64,000 nt of DNA, taken from assembly GCF_014203855.1 (NCBI RefSeq), contig NZ_JACHJV010000001.1, forward strand, positions 3,968,001 to 4,032,000. The letters are read 5' to 3'. The first letter of the stretch is position 1. Every line of letters begins with the position of its first letter. This DNA comes from Kitasatospora kifunensis (GTDB lineage Bacteria > Actinomycetota > Actinomycetes > Streptomycetales > Streptomycetaceae). This document shows, piece after piece, positions 16,417 to 29,536 of the stretch. A model generated the notes under the pieces. It made no database searches. It was not told the origin of the DNA and saw only the letters and a list, made by a program, of their open reading frames with translations. The position numbers and the translations under genes are program-made.

Positions 16417-17199
16417 CTACTGGCCCGCGGCGGCGTGCAGGTCGGTGCTGCCGGTGTAGCCGGGCAGGTTCAGCTCGCCGTTCTCCTGCACCTTCCAGCC
16501 CAGCCCGTAGGCCGTGACGTACTGCAGGTAGTTGCGCACCGAGGGGTCGGCGTCGACGGCGGCGTGCAGGTCCGCGCTGCGGCCGACGGCCCGGATCACG
16601 TACGGCGGCGAGTAGACGCGGCCCTGCAGCAGCAGCGTGTTTCCCACGCAGCGCACCGCACTGGTGGAGATCAGCCGCTGGTCCATCACCTGGACGCCCA
16701 CCGCGCCGCCCCGCCACAGCGCGTTGACCACGGCCTGGATGTCCTGCTGGTGGATCACCAGGTCGTTGACGCCGGGTTCGGGGACCCCCGGGACCCGGGC
16801 GGTGGCGTCCGGTGGCGCGTCGTTCAGCGTGACGGTCAGGCCAGGGCCCTGCAAGGGGTCCAGTCCCGCCTGCTGCTGCAGGGTGGCCAGCAGGTCGGCG
16901 TCGGCGGGGCTGCGGCCCTGCTGCTTGGCGAGCTGGTCGGCGCGCTGCTGCAGGTCGGAGATGGCGGACTGGGTCTGCTGGTTCTGGTCGCTGCGCTGCT
17001 GTATCACGTCGCTGAGCCGCAGCAGCGAGTCATCCGTGCGCAGGTCGATGCCGTGGGCCGCGTGCGCGCTGAGGTAGAACAGCAATCCGGCCAGGGCGAA
17101 GACGCCGCAGGTCAGGGCAGGCCCGACAATTCGGGGCGAGCCACGCCGGGTGGAGGCCGGTTGCGGGGGAGGATCCCCGGAAATCGAGGAATTAGGCAC
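16417..17199 (-). CDS. DUF881 membrane protein
   Basis: 260 residues. A Pro-rich start precedes one membrane helix (about 24-46, IVGPALTCGVFALAGLLFYLS), then a coiled-coil with many Gln (SDVIQQRSDQNQQTQSAISD, about 62-95), then the DUF881 core with VNDLVIHQQDIQAVVNALWRGGAVGVQVMDQRLI and the closing GWKVQENGELNLPGY. DUF881 proteins are common near division genes of actinobacteria and Firmicutes; their role is not known. It diverges from crgA with about 157 bases between starts, and heads the leftward unit with the small membrane protein and pabA. Confidence 0.9.
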   Translation of the reverse strand: MPNSSISGDPPPQPASTRRGSPRIVGPALTCGVFALAGLLFYLSAHAAHGIDLRTDDSLLRLSDVIQQRSDQNQQTQSAISDLQQRADQLAKQQGRSPADADLLATLQQQAGLDPLQGPGLTVTLNDAPPDATARVPGVPEPGVNDLVIHQQDIQAVVNALWRGGAVGVQVMDQRLISTSAVRCVGNTLLLQGRVYSPPYVIRAVGRSADLHAAVDADPSVRNYLQYVTAYGLGWKVQENGELNLPGYTGSTDLHAAAGQ

Positions 17200-17356
17200 C
17201 GTACCCTTATCTCCTTCCGACCCGGCGAGCCACTACGCTAACGGACGCCGGTGGCATGTGCGGAGCCTGAACCGTACGGACCCGGTTCCCACAGCCGCCC
17301 GCCCCGCCCCGCTGCACCCTGCGCGGTCTCACAGCGCATCGACAGGAGAGCCCCTC

Positions 17357-17611
17357 GTGCCGAAGTCTCGACTCCGCAAGAAGTCCGACTACACCCCGCC
17401 CGCCACGGCGGCGACTGCCGTCAAGCTCAGTTCCGGGCGCAGCTGGGTGGCCCCGGTGATGCTCGGGCTGTTCCTGATCGGGCTGGTCTGGATCGTCACG
17501 TACTACGTGACGAGCAGCAGCTACCCGGTGCACGCCTGGGGCAACTGGAACATCCTGGTCGGCTTCGGGTTCATCGCAGCGGGCTTCGGCGTCTCCACTC
17601 AGTGGAAGTAA
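17357..17611 (+). CDS. crgA: Cell division protein CrgA
   Basis: 84 residues starting at a GTG (MPKSRLRKKSDYTPP) with a GACAGGAG ribosome site. The start PKSR-x-RKK-x-D-Y-T-P is the CrgA signature; two membrane helices follow (about 32-52 and 62-80), separated by an external loop with VHAWGNWN. CrgA is a polytopic divisome protein that in Streptomyces coordinates growth and cytokinesis in sporogenic hyphae and in mycobacteria binds FtsZ, FtsI and FtsQ. Monocistronic; a hairpin follows within 30 bases. Confidence 0.96.
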   Translation: MPKSRLRKKSDYTPPATAATAVKLSSGRSWVAPVMLGLFLIGLVWIVTYYVTSSSYPVHAWGNWNILVGFGFIAAGFGVSTQWK

Positions 17612-17636
17612 CCGCCCGCTGAGTCACCCTCTTGCT

Positions 17637-17663
17637 GCCGCCCCACCGCACCGGTGGGGCGGC
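17637..17663 (+). terminator. Hairpin after crgA
   Basis: GCCGCCCCACC (17637-17647) pairs with GGTGGGGCGGC (17653-17663) across a 5-base loop, 26 bases after the crgA stop. Confidence 0.75.
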
Positions 17664-17722
17664 TGCTCGTGCTGTGTGGACGCGCGACTTCGTGCCCTCG
17701 GTGCATAAGTCCTACGATCCGC

Positions 17723-17924
17723 TTATCCACACGGTTATCCACAGTGGGGAAAAGTCGACCCATCCTGTGGATAACTTGCTCGCACGGAGCCCGCGCAGCC
17801 CAGCCCCAGCCACCGTCAAGCCCCGGCCGAGCCCGGCGACTTCGCTGACGGACACGCGTAGACCGGTCGGCGGACCGGCGTTCACCACACAGCCCGTGCT
17901 TGGTTCACTGCGCGCTGTGGACAA
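17723..17924. promoter_or_regulatory. Cluster of four perfect DnaA boxes outside oriC
   Basis: TTATCCACA occurs at 17723-17731 and 17735-17743 on the plus strand and on the minus strand at 17766-17774; TTGTCCACA, the preferred Streptomyces box, is on the minus strand at 17916-17924. They sit in the 420-bp gap between crgA and the rhomboid gene, which has no gene. The first two are 12 bp apart start to start. The cluster is about 16 kb from oriC and so may titrate DnaA or place nearby genes under DnaA control. Confidence 0.75.
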
Positions 17925-18031
17925 CCGGGGCGCACCCGTCCACCCTGCGACCGCCCCGACGCATCGCACACAGGGCGCTCCTGGGCGGGCGCACGATGAG
18001 TAGCACGCGCCCCGCCCACCCCGGGCGGCGC

Positions 18032-18928
18032 TCAGCCGGTGAGTCGCGCCGACTCCACCAGCACCATCGCGAGCACCACGGCCAGCATCACGACCACCGT
18101 GCCGGCCTGCACCAGGTTCCGGTTCGCCCTCGGCGCGTGCATCATCCCGACGCCGGTCAGCACACCCGCGACCAGGCCGCCGACATGGGCCCGCCAGTCG
18201 ATCTCCGGCACCGAGAAGGTGATGACCAGGTTGAAGACGATCAGCGCGATCACCGGCCCCAGCGGCTGCCGGGCCACCCGGTAGAGCACGGCGGTGCCAC
18301 CGAACACCCCGAAGATCGCCCCGGAGGCGCCCAGCGAGGCCACGGCCGATCCCGCGACCAGGTAGACCAGCGCGCTGCCGGCCAGCCCCGAGACCAGGTA
18401 CAGCGCGAGGTAGCGCACCCGGCCCAGCACCCGCTCCAGGGTCGGCCCCATCCACCACAGCGCCAGCATGTTGGAGCCCACGTGGAAGAGCTGAACGTGC
18501 AGGAAGGTCGCGGTGAGCAGCCGGTACCACTGGTCGGGCCCGGCGGCCACGCCGTAGGCCGTCCCGGTCTGCGGGGAGACGTAGCTGTACAGCTCCCACT
18601 GGTTGGCCAGCGGCTTGTCCAGGTAGGCCGCCAGCAGGAAGACCACCAGGTTGATCCCGATCAGAATCTTGGTGACCATCGCCCCGTCCCCGGTGAGCCG
18701 CCCGCCGAAGCGGGTGGTGGCCGGCCTGGCCTGCTGCGAGCGCTCGCCGCGCACGCACTCGGGGCAGTGGAAGCCGACCGAGGCGTCGACCATGCACTGC
18801 GGGCAGATCGGTCGGCCGCAGCGCGAGCAGCTGACCCCGGTCTCCTGGTCGGCGTGCCGGTAGCAGCGGGGCAGCACGTGCGCGTCGGCCGCGGCCTCGT
18901 CCTGGGCCATCCGGGTCGTCCTCCTCAT
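18032..18928 (-). CDS. Rhomboid-family intramembrane serine protease with N-terminal zinc finger
   Basis: 298 residues. The first 60 residues hold a B-box-like zinc finger (CYRHADQETGVSCSRCG, then CPQC and CPEC). Six membrane helices follow. The rhomboid catalytic pair is present: Ser202 in GASGAIFG and His248 in WRAHVGG; the L1 loop and the HxxxN motif (HVGSNMLALWWMGP) are also present. It cleaves membrane-embedded substrates; the target is unknown. ATG start at 18928; a second ATG six codons in (MAQDEAAADA) is equally likely. A hairpin separates it from the cyclophilin gene upstream. Confidence 0.93.
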   Translation of the reverse strand: MRRTTRMAQDEAAADAHVLPRCYRHADQETGVSCSRCGRPICPQCMVDASVGFHCPECVRGERSQQARPATTRFGGRLTGDGAMVTKILIGINLVVFLLAAYLDKPLANQWELYSYVSPQTGTAYGVAAGPDQWYRLLTATFLHVQLFHVGSNMLALWWMGPTLERVLGRVRYLALYLVSGLAGSALVYLVAGSAVASLGASGAIFGVFGGTAVLYRVARQPLGPVIALIVFNLVITFSVPEIDWRAHVGGLVAGVLTGVGMMHAPRANRNLVQAGTVVVMLAVVLAMVLVESARLTG

Positions 18929-18932
18929 GACA

Positions 18933-18973
18933 GTTCCCGGTGCCGCTCCGCTGCGCGGAGGATCACCGGGAAC
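18933..18973 (-). terminator. Nested hairpin after the cyclophilin gene
   Basis: GTTCCCGGTG (18933-18942) pairs with CACCGGGAAC (18964-18973), enclosing a second stem CTCCGC/GCGGAG (18946-18951 with 18955-18960). It lies between ppiA and the rhomboid gene. Confidence 0.65.
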
Positions 18974-19009
18974 GTCAAGGCTACTGCCGCGAAGGCGGCG
19001 CTGACAGCG

Positions 19010-19534
19010 TCAGCCGCGCGTGATATCCACCGACTGGATCACCACGTCCTGCTTCGGGCGGTCGTTGCGACCGGTGGGGACCACCGCGATCTCGTCGACG
19101 ACCTTCTGGCTGGCCTCGTCGACGACCTCACCGAAGATGGTGTGCTTGCCGGTCAGCCATGCGGTGGGAGTCACCGTGATGAAGAACTGCGAGCCGTTGG
19201 TGCCCGGGCCGGCGTTGGCCATGGCGAGCAGGTAGGGCTTGGTGAAGGCCAGGTCGGGGTGGAACTCGTCACCGAACTTGTAACCCGGGCCACCGATGCC
19301 CTGACCCAGCGGGTCGCCGCCCTGGATCATGAAGTCCTGGATCACGCGGTGGAAGATCGTGCCGTCGTAGAGGCGGTCGGTGCTCTTCTTGCCAGTCTCG
19401 GGGTGCGTCCACTCACGCTTGCCCTCGGCCAGCTCGACGAAGTTCGCCACCGTCTTCGGGGCGTGGTTCGGGAAGAGCTTGACCACGATGTCGCCGTGGT
19501 TGGTCTTGAGGGTCGCGAACAGTTCCTCGGCCAC
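19010..19534 (-). CDS. ppiA: Cyclophilin-type peptidyl-prolyl isomerase
   Basis: 174 residues, single cyclophilin domain. Catalytic and cyclosporin-site residues are visible: FHRVIQDFMIQGGDP (Arg, Phe, Gln), MANAGPGTNGSQFFITV, and WLTGKHTIFGEV. Catalyses cis-trans isomerisation at proline in folding proteins; no signal peptide, so cytoplasmic. The GTG start encoding MAEELFATLKTNHGDIVVKL is chosen because a GAAGGAAG ribosome site lies 9-10 bases before it and the family begins just there; a longer in-frame extension is Arg/Pro-rich and unlike the family. Confidence 0.95.
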   Translation of the reverse strand: MAEELFATLKTNHGDIVVKLFPNHAPKTVANFVELAEGKREWTHPETGKKSTDRLYDGTIFHRVIQDFMIQGGDPLGQGIGGPGYKFGDEFHPDLAFTKPYLLAMANAGPGTNGSQFFITVTPTAWLTGKHTIFGEVVDEASQKVVDEIAVVPTGRNDRPKQDVVIQSVDITRG

Positions 19535-19727
19535 GAGCTGTGCCTTCCTTCTCTCTGTAGTACTGACCGGTGCATCATGCCACGCCCGCCCCGCCCGCCC
19601 GGGGCCACACAGCGGGCGCCGCGGCGCGGACGGCCCAGCCCGCCATGCGAGGGGACAAATCGGGATGCATGATCTCGAATCAGCTGGATAAGTGCATAGA
19701 CGATGCCACCCAGGAGGAGGATCCCCC

Positions 19728-20567
19728 GTGACCCGCTTGGACACCGCACGTGAGACGGCAGGCAAGACCATGGATTCGCTGGCGCCCTACGCCGCCACCG
19801 CCAAGGACACCGCCGCACACTACGCGGACGAGGCCCGCCAGCGGCTCGGTCCAGCCCTCGACGCGCTCGGACCGCGAGTCGAGGCGGCCGCCGGCCAGGC
19901 CAAGATCGGCACCCGGCAGGCAGCCCACTCCGCCAAGGTCGGGTATGCCCGGCATGTCGCCCCGCACGTCGGGCAGGCCTTCACCGCCCTGCCACCGCGC
20001 GCCCAGGAGAACACCCTGCGGGCCGTGCACCGGGCCCAGGAGGCCGCACTGGCCGCCAAGCACTCCGCCGACCGGGCCGGCGACTACGCCCGCAGCACCA
20101 CCCTCCCGCGGCTCACCGGTGCCCTGGACGAGGCCCGGGCAGCCGCCGCCCCCACGCTGCACGAGGCGCAGAGCCGCGGCACCGCCGCGCTGATCGCGCT
20201 GCAGGGCAACGTGAGCCCAAAGGAGATCAGCAAGCTGGCCGCCAGGAACGCCCGCAGGAGCCGGTGCAACGCCCTGGCCACCTCGCTGGCGGTGGCCGGC
20301 GCGGTGGCGGTCGGCAGTGGCGTGCTGATCTGGGCCTGGTGGCACAAGCGCAGCGAGCCGGAGTGGCTGATCGAGCCCCCCGAGGTGCAGAGCCCGCCGA
20401 ACGCCGTGCATCCGGGCAGCGGCGGCGCCACGGCCACCGCCCCGCTCAACGGCTCGGGCCCCAACGCTGCCGCTGATGAGGACCAGCAGTTGCCCGGCTC
20501 CCCCAGCGGCACCCCGCACCCGGGCGACGGCCACCCCAAGCCGCACGACCCGCGAAAGCCGCACTGA
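19728..20567 (+). CDS. DUF5324 family protein
   Basis: 279 residues with a GTG start behind CAGGAGGAGG. It begins MTRLDTARETAGKTMDSLAP and continues as a long amphipathic Ala-rich helical region with many Tyr-Ala-x-x-Ala turns (residues 1-180), like late-embryogenesis-abundant helical proteins. One membrane helix lies at about 188-208 (TSLAVAGAVAVGSGVLIWAWW), followed by an acidic Pro/Gly-rich tail with HPGDGHPKPHDPRKPH. Conserved in Streptomyces at this position beside the cyclophilin gene, from which it diverges. The role is unknown. Confidence 0.85.
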   Translation: MTRLDTARETAGKTMDSLAPYAATAKDTAAHYADEARQRLGPALDALGPRVEAAAGQAKIGTRQAAHSAKVGYARHVAPHVGQAFTALPPRAQENTLRAVHRAQEAALAAKHSADRAGDYARSTTLPRLTGALDEARAAAAPTLHEAQSRGTAALIALQGNVSPKEISKLAARNARRSRCNALATSLAVAGAVAVGSGVLIWAWWHKRSEPEWLIEPPEVQSPPNAVHPGSGGATATAPLNGSGPNAAADEDQQLPGSPSGTPHPGDGHPKPHDPRKPH

Positions 20568-20624
20568 CCTCCTGTCAGCCGGCATCCGTGCTGACACGGT
20601 GCGGTGACCCCGCCCGGGAAAACG

Positions 20625-20660
20625 ACAGCGGCTGACCTGTTTTCGCAGGTCAGCCGCTGT
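20625..20660. terminator. 15-bp hairpin between DUF5324 and tRNA-Ala
   Basis: Arms 20625-20639 and 20646-20660 pair perfectly around TTTTCG. Convergent position, so it may stop both the DUF5324 mRNA and the tRNA transcript. Confidence 0.8.
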
Positions 20661-20670
20661 TTCAACGCTG

Positions 20671-20743
20671 TGGAGCTTAGGAGACTCGAACTCCTGACAT
20701 CTGCCTTGCAAAGGCAGCGCTCTACCAACTGAGCTAAAGCCCC
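20671..20743 (-). tRNA. tRNA-Ala (anticodon TGC)
   Basis: 73 bases on the minus strand. Acceptor GGGGCTT pairs with AAGCTCC (one G-U), D arm AGCTCAGTTGGTAGAGC, anticodon loop CTTTGCAAG with TGC, and T arm with GTTCGAGTC. CCA is not encoded, unlike the tRNA-Leu at 5499; it must be added by the CCA transferase. Confidence 0.97.
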
Positions 20744-20838
20744 GTGACGGTGCACCGGTCGCCGTCGGAGAACAGCGTACCGGGTCCGTCGGAAAATCTT
20801 GAGCAGGTATCCGGCAGTAACCGGACAGGACGGAGCAG

Positions 20839-20861
20839 GGGAGGTCCAGCAGGGACCTCCC
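20839..20861 (-). terminator. Small hairpin after the DLW-39 gene
   Basis: GGGAGGTCC (20839-20847) pairs with GGACCTCCC (20853-20861), 16 bases past the stop of the small gene. Short but GC-rich. Confidence 0.45.
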
Positions 20862-20876
20862 ACCGTCCGATCTGGG

Positions 20877-21005
20877 TCAGCGGCCGGCCGGGATCGGGTC
20901 GGTGGCCTCGGTCCACAGGTCCTGCTCGGCACGGTCGGCCTGAACCTGACGGTAGACAAAGAAGCCGCCGAGGGCGACCAGGGCGACCAGGAGGAGCTTC
21001 TTCAC
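20877..21005 (-). CDS. DLW-39 family small protein (42 aa)
   Basis: A GTG-started frame of 42 codons. Residues 2-18 form a single hydrophobic helix (KKLLLVALVALGGFFVY), followed by a polar tail with the DLWTEATDP motif that defines the actinobacterial DLW-39 family of roughly 39-42 residue proteins. Location between the tRNA-Ala and tRNA-Ile genes near gyrA is where Streptomyces carries this gene. A ribosome site (AGAAGGACGAGG, somewhat far) precedes the start. Probably a membrane-anchored micro-protein; function unknown. Confidence 0.85.
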   Translation of the reverse strand: MKKLLLVALVALGGFFVYRQVQADRAEQDLWTEATDPIPAGR

Positions 21006-21297
21006 CGCGGGACCTCGTCCTTCTCAGCGTGGCAGGCTCAGCAGTCGGCTGCCCGAACCGGACGTCCGGACTGCGAGTCCTCGGATGTGCACGTATGAAT
21101 CGGCGGATTTGGCAGACCAAACCGCCCTGCGGCCGATGATACACACCCGTGTCCGGTTCGAGACCGGCCAGCGGCAGCTCAACCGGCGGACCCTGACGAC
21201 GGTTTGACGGCACGCCGCCTGCCCCGGAGTGCGGCGGCCCGGCCCGCACCCGCACCGACCAGGTGTTCGGCACGGCACTGGCGGCCCCTCCAAGGGC

Positions 21298-22053
21298 TCA
21301 GCCGACCGGCCCCGGGCGCCCGAAGGCCACCGTGGCATCGTCGTGGCGCTTGCCGCGCCGCCGGGACCCGTCGGCCAGCTCGGCCGCCCGCACGGCCCGC
21401 ACGGCCCCTTCCGGGCCCTGCTGGTCCAGCACCTCGAGCAGCTGCCACCAGCTCCAGCCGTACCGCTCGACCAGGCGCGAGATCCCGTCGGTGAGCACCG
21501 CGAAGCGGACCACCTCGCCCAGCGGGTGGAAGCCGGTCAGTGCCTGGTCGGCGGCCTCGGGACGGGTGCTCGCCACCCAGAAGCCGCCGGGGGCGTTGCG
21601 CAGCCGGGCGACCGTGGCCAGGTCGTAGGCGGGCAGGTGCTCGACCCGGTCGTCGAGCACCACCTCCAGCCGACCGTCCATCAGCTCCACCAGGACGGGC
21701 GAGTCGGCGAGCACCAGGTGCTCCAGCCGCTCGTCGCGCCGGCGCACCAGCGCCACGGTGGCCGAGGGGCTGTCGGGGTGGTCGAGATCACAGCTGTCCG
21801 CGTGCAGCGCCCGGAGCCGTTCGATCGCCGCCCGCAGCACCTCGGTCAGCGTCCAGCGCGGCTCCTCCACCAGCAGCTGCCCCAACCGCACCCCGAGCCG
21901 CCGGGTCACCCAGGCCACGTCGTGTCGGCAGCCGGTCTCGGGGGCGCTCACGGTGGCACCGTCCAGCACCACCACGAAGTCCTCGCCGGCCAGCACGAAG
22001 TCCTCGTTGACCTGCCCGCCCGGCGCCGCCACCGACAGATATCCGACCCGCAT
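21298..22053 (-). CDS. PP2C-like protein phosphatase, stand-alone
   Basis: 251 residues from the ATG at MRVGYLSVAAPGG; a longer form with nine more residues is possible. It keeps a PP2C-type set of acidic residues in order: NEDF, VVLDGAT, LTDGISR, and HDDATVAF, spaced as metal ligands. The middle is divergent from PstP, with an Arg-rich helix (TEVLRAAIERLRALHAD). It has no membrane helix and is soluble. Substrate unknown. It follows tRNA-Ile on the same strand by 121 bases; 292 bases separate it from DLW-39, a gap in which no gene or clear signal is seen. Confidence 0.75.
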   Translation of the reverse strand: MRVGYLSVAAPGGQVNEDFVLAGEDFVVVLDGATVSAPETGCRHDVAWVTRRLGVRLGQLLVEEPRWTLTEVLRAAIERLRALHADSCDLDHPDSPSATVALVRRRDERLEHLVLADSPVLVELMDGRLEVVLDDRVEHLPAYDLATVARLRNAPGGFWVASTRPEAADQALTGFHPLGEVVRFAVLTDGISRLVERYGWSWWQLLEVLDQQGPEGAVRAVRAAELADGSRRRGKRHDDATVAFGRPGPVG

Positions 22054-22174
22054 CCGCCCGCTCCTCACCGCCACACCCACGAGCCCGGCAGCGCGGGCAC
22101 CGCAAGCACCACCGAGAACAGCACCGAAAACAGAAGCGCCCCGGATGATGAACCATCCGGGGCGCTCTCGCAGG

Positions 22175-22248
22175 TGGGCCTAACAGGACTTGAACCTGTG
22201 GCCTCTTCCTTATCAGGGAAGCGCTCTAACCGTCTGAGCTATAGGCCC
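22175..22248 (-). tRNA. tRNA-Ile (anticodon GAT)
   Basis: 74 bases on the minus strand: acceptor GGGCCTA with TAGGCCC, D arm AGCTCAGACGGTTAGAGC, anticodon loop CTGATAA with GAT, T arm with GTTCAAGTC. CCA is not encoded. Location just downstream of the gyrA region matches other actinomycetes. Confidence 0.97.
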
Positions 22249-22264
22249 TTGCCGCACTGAAAGA

Positions 22265-23674
22265 TTAGCGGACCGATGGCCGATCCCCCAAATCCATACC
22301 CTCGCCCCCGTTCGACCCGGCGATCGCAACGTGCAGCTCAGGGGACCTGGGCCCGTCCTCGGGGTGCTCGGCGGGGGCCAACCACTGCTCGCGGGTGGCG
22401 GGCAGCCGGCTGTCCCCGCTCGTGGTGGTGCGCACGGCCAGCACCTGGTTGACCCCGATCCGGTTCTCCTCGAAGGCCAGCGCCGAGGCGGCCATGTACA
22501 GCCGCCAGACCCGCGCCCGGCCGCGGCCCACCAGGCGCACCGCCTGCGGCCAGGCCGCCTCCAGGTTGGCCACCCACTCGCGCAGCGTCAGCGCGTAGTG
22601 CTCGCGCAGGGCTTCGACGTCGCGGACCTCGAAGCCGGCCTCCTCCAGCAGCTGGACGGTGTTGCCCACCGGCGCCAGCTCCCCGTCCGGGAAGACGTAG
22701 CGGGAGATGAACGGGCTGCTGCGGTAGACCTCGCCACGGCGGGTGGGGCGCCGGGCGATCTGGTGGTTGAGCAACCGCCCGCCGGGGACCAGCAGCTCGT
22801 ACAGGCCACCGGCGTAGACCAGGTACTGCTCGCTGCCGACGTGCTCGGCCATGCCGACGCTGGAGATCGCGTCGTAGGGGCCGTCGGTGATCTCGCGGTA
22901 GTCCTGCAGGCGGATCTCCACCCGGTCGGCCAGCCCCGCGGCGGCCACCCGCTCGCGCGCCAGCGCCACCTGCTCGGCGGAGATGCTCACCCCGACCGCG
23001 GTGACGCCGTAGTGCTGGGCCGCGTGCAGCACCAGCGAGCCCCAGCCGCAGCCGACGTCCAGCAGGCGCATCCCGGGGCGCAGGCCCAGCTTGCGGCAGA
23101 TCAGGTCGAGCTTGGCCGCCTGGGCGTCCTCCAGGCTCTTGCCCTCAGGCGTCCAGTAGGCGCAGGAGTAGACCATCGAACTGCCGAGCACCAGGCGGTA
23201 GAAGTCGTTGCCGACGTCGTAGTGGTGGCTGATCGCGGCCCGGTCGCGGCGCCGGCTGTGCAGCCGGCCCACGGGGCGGGCCTCCTCGGCAGGCAGGGCG
23301 GGCTGCGGGCCCAGCGCGCCGATCCTGGCCAGCACCGCCACCGCCCGGCGCCCCGCGGGGCCGGCCAGCTCGCCCAGGCCCAGCTGCAGCTCGCGCACCT
23401 CAGGACGCTCGACGAAGTGCGCCACCTCGGTCAGCACGGTGTAGAGGTCCTCACCGGGGCCGAGGTCCAGATCGCCGGAGACGTAGGCACGCACCAGGCC
23501 GAGCTCGCCCGGGGACCAGAGCAACCGCCGCAGTGCCCGGCGGTTGCGCAGCAGCAGCACCGGTGCCTGCGGCGCCCCCGCGACGCTGCCGTCCCAGGCC
23601 TGCAGCCGGAACGGCAGCCGGGTGCCGATCAAGTCCTCCAGCGCACCGACGAGCTGCTGGGCGATCTGTGCCAT
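22265..23674 (-). CDS. Cyclopropane-fatty-acyl-phospholipid synthase-like methyltransferase
   Basis: 469 residues. The N-terminal 150 residues (FRLQAWDGSVAG to about VLARIG) match the lipid-interacting domain of CFA synthases, and the C-terminal part is a SAM-dependent methyltransferase: YDVGNDFYRLVLGSSMVYSCAYW, motif I LLDVGCGWGSL near residue 205, and SVGMAEHVGSEQY. These enzymes methylate or cyclopropanate double bonds in membrane phospholipid chains. The ATG (MAQIAQQL) follows a GGAGG site eight bases upstream, so the longer upstream frame is not used. Chemistry (cyclopropane or methyl branch, e.g. tuberculostearate) cannot be told. Confidence 0.9.
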   Translation of the reverse strand: MAQIAQQLVGALEDLIGTRLPFRLQAWDGSVAGAPQAPVLLLRNRRALRRLLWSPGELGLVRAYVSGDLDLGPGEDLYTVLTEVAHFVERPEVRELQLGLGELAGPAGRRAVAVLARIGALGPQPALPAEEARPVGRLHSRRRDRAAISHHYDVGNDFYRLVLGSSMVYSCAYWTPEGKSLEDAQAAKLDLICRKLGLRPGMRLLDVGCGWGSLVLHAAQHYGVTAVGVSISAEQVALARERVAAAGLADRVEIRLQDYREITDGPYDAISSVGMAEHVGSEQYLVYAGGLYELLVPGGRLLNHQIARRPTRRGEVYRSSPFISRYVFPDGELAPVGNTVQLLEEAGFEVRDVEALREHYALTLREWVANLEAAWPQAVRLVGRGRARVWRLYMAASALAFEENRIGVNQVLAVRTTTSGDSRLPATREQWLAPAEHPEDGPRSPELHVAIAGSNGGEGMDLGDRPSVR

Positions 23675-23833
23675 CAGTGAACCTCCGCGCAACCGAGTGG
23701 ACAGCGCTCGCCTGGAGGCTGTCCCGTGAGCCGAACCGGTAGCCGTGCAGCGGGACGCTCCAGCCAATCCAGTCGGCCTCACCCGGCCACGGCGGCGCGC
23801 CGAAACCGGGGATGCCGTCACCCGAATGACGAA

Positions 23834-23869
23834 GCGGACCCCTTCGATCAAACAACCGAAGAGGTCCGC
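23834..23869 (-). terminator. Hairpin after DUF3566
   Basis: GCGGACCCCTTCG (23834-23846) pairs with CGAAGAGGTCCGC (23857-23869), one mismatch in 13. It lies about 80 bases past the DUF3566 stop and ahead of the next leftward gene. Confidence 0.6.
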
Positions 23870-23949
23870 GCATGCCGCTTTTTAAGAAATTGGTTCGTGC
23901 TCTTTGACGTACCGTCCTGACGGCCGGTCAGCCCGGGTCCGAGGACCGG

Positions 23950-24681
23950 TCAGTCCTCCTCCGCCAGGGTCAGCTCGATGCCGCCGGTGAAGCCCGCCGC
24001 CGCGTTGTAGATGAACGCCGCCAGCGTGCAGAGCGCGGTCAGCAGGATCACGTCCACCACCGCGATCAGCGAGGTGTAGGTGAGCACCTTGCCGAAGCCG
24101 ACGTAGTCCATGATGTTGATGCCGCTGCTGTTACCGCCGGTACCCGAACCGGTGGCGTCCTTCAGCATGTTGCCCACCGAGCTGAAGACGCCCAGCGAGT
24201 CCAGCACGCCCCACAGCACCGCGGCGGCCACGATCATGATGATGCCGATCGCCAGCGACAGCAGGAAGCTGACCTTCATCACCGACCACGGGTCGGCCTT
24301 GGTCACCCGCAGCCGCGCCTTGCGGGTGCGGCCCGGCACGCCGGCGGGCGCCGCCGGAGCGGCGGGAGCCTGCGCGGGACGCCGCGGTGCCCCACCACTC
24401 TGCGGGGCACCGGGGCCCTGCGGGGCGCCGGGTCCGGTCCGGGTACCGCGCGGCGGGGTCGGCTGCCCCTTGGTGTACGTGGTCGGCTGCGAGTAGCCGC
24501 TGCCACCCTGCGCCGGTGCTCCCGGCGGCGGGGAGGGAGCGGGCTGGTAACCGCCGCCCGAGCCCACCGAGGACATCAGCGAGGTGGACGCAGCCGGGTG
24601 CTCGGTCGGCGGCTGCGGTACACCTCCGTACGGCGCACCGCCCGGCGCGGCACCTCCCGCAGCACCCGTGGTCCCACTCAC
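23950..24681 (-). CDS. DUF3566 membrane protein downstream of gyrA
   Basis: 243 residues. A long Gly/Pro/Ala-rich disordered start (1-115) is followed by the DUF3566 domain: KARLRVTKADPWSVMKVSFL, a first membrane helix (about 137-161), an external segment with a Gly/Ser-rich loop, and a second helix (about 195-222). DUF3566 proteins lie next to gyrA across actinobacteria; in mycobacteria the counterpart (CwsA-like position, Rv0007) is a small membrane protein linked to cell shape, but function is unproven. GTG start after GGGAGGACCA, 142 bases after gyrA, probably co-transcribed with it. Confidence 0.88.
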   Translation of the reverse strand: MSGTTGAAGGAAPGGAPYGGVPQPPTEHPAASTSLMSSVGSGGGYQPAPSPPPGAPAQGGSGYSQPTTYTKGQPTPPRGTRTGPGAPQGPGAPQSGGAPRRPAQAPAAPAAPAGVPGRTRKARLRVTKADPWSVMKVSFLLSLAIGIIMIVAAAVLWGVLDSLGVFSSVGNMLKDATGSGTGGNSSGINIMDYVGFGKVLTYTSLIAVVDVILLTALCTLAAFIYNAAAGFTGGIELTLAEED

Positions 24682-24823
24682 TCTGGTCCTCCCAGTTTCC
24701 CGCCGGGGGCGCGCTCTACGCCCCGGTCGACACTCCACTGTGCGGTATCAAGCTGAGAAGCCCGAAACCGGGGCGGACCGGCACTCCACGCCTGAGGCGG
24801 GAGTGCCGGCTGCCCGATGTACG

Positions 24824-27457
<2,634 letters not shown>

Positions 27458-27535
27458 TGGTGGTCAGTTTCCTTTCACGCGTGACTGGAGTGCGATCTAT
27501 CACGGTCGCTTGGTGAGCTGCGAAGTGACTTCTCG

Positions 27536-29536
<2,001 letters not shown>

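Noticed and set aside
21006..21297. Possible small gene between DLW-39 and the PP2C-like gene
   Set aside because: Frames in this gap lack ribosome sites and show no hydrophobic helix or conserved composition; it is more likely the promoter region of DLW-39.
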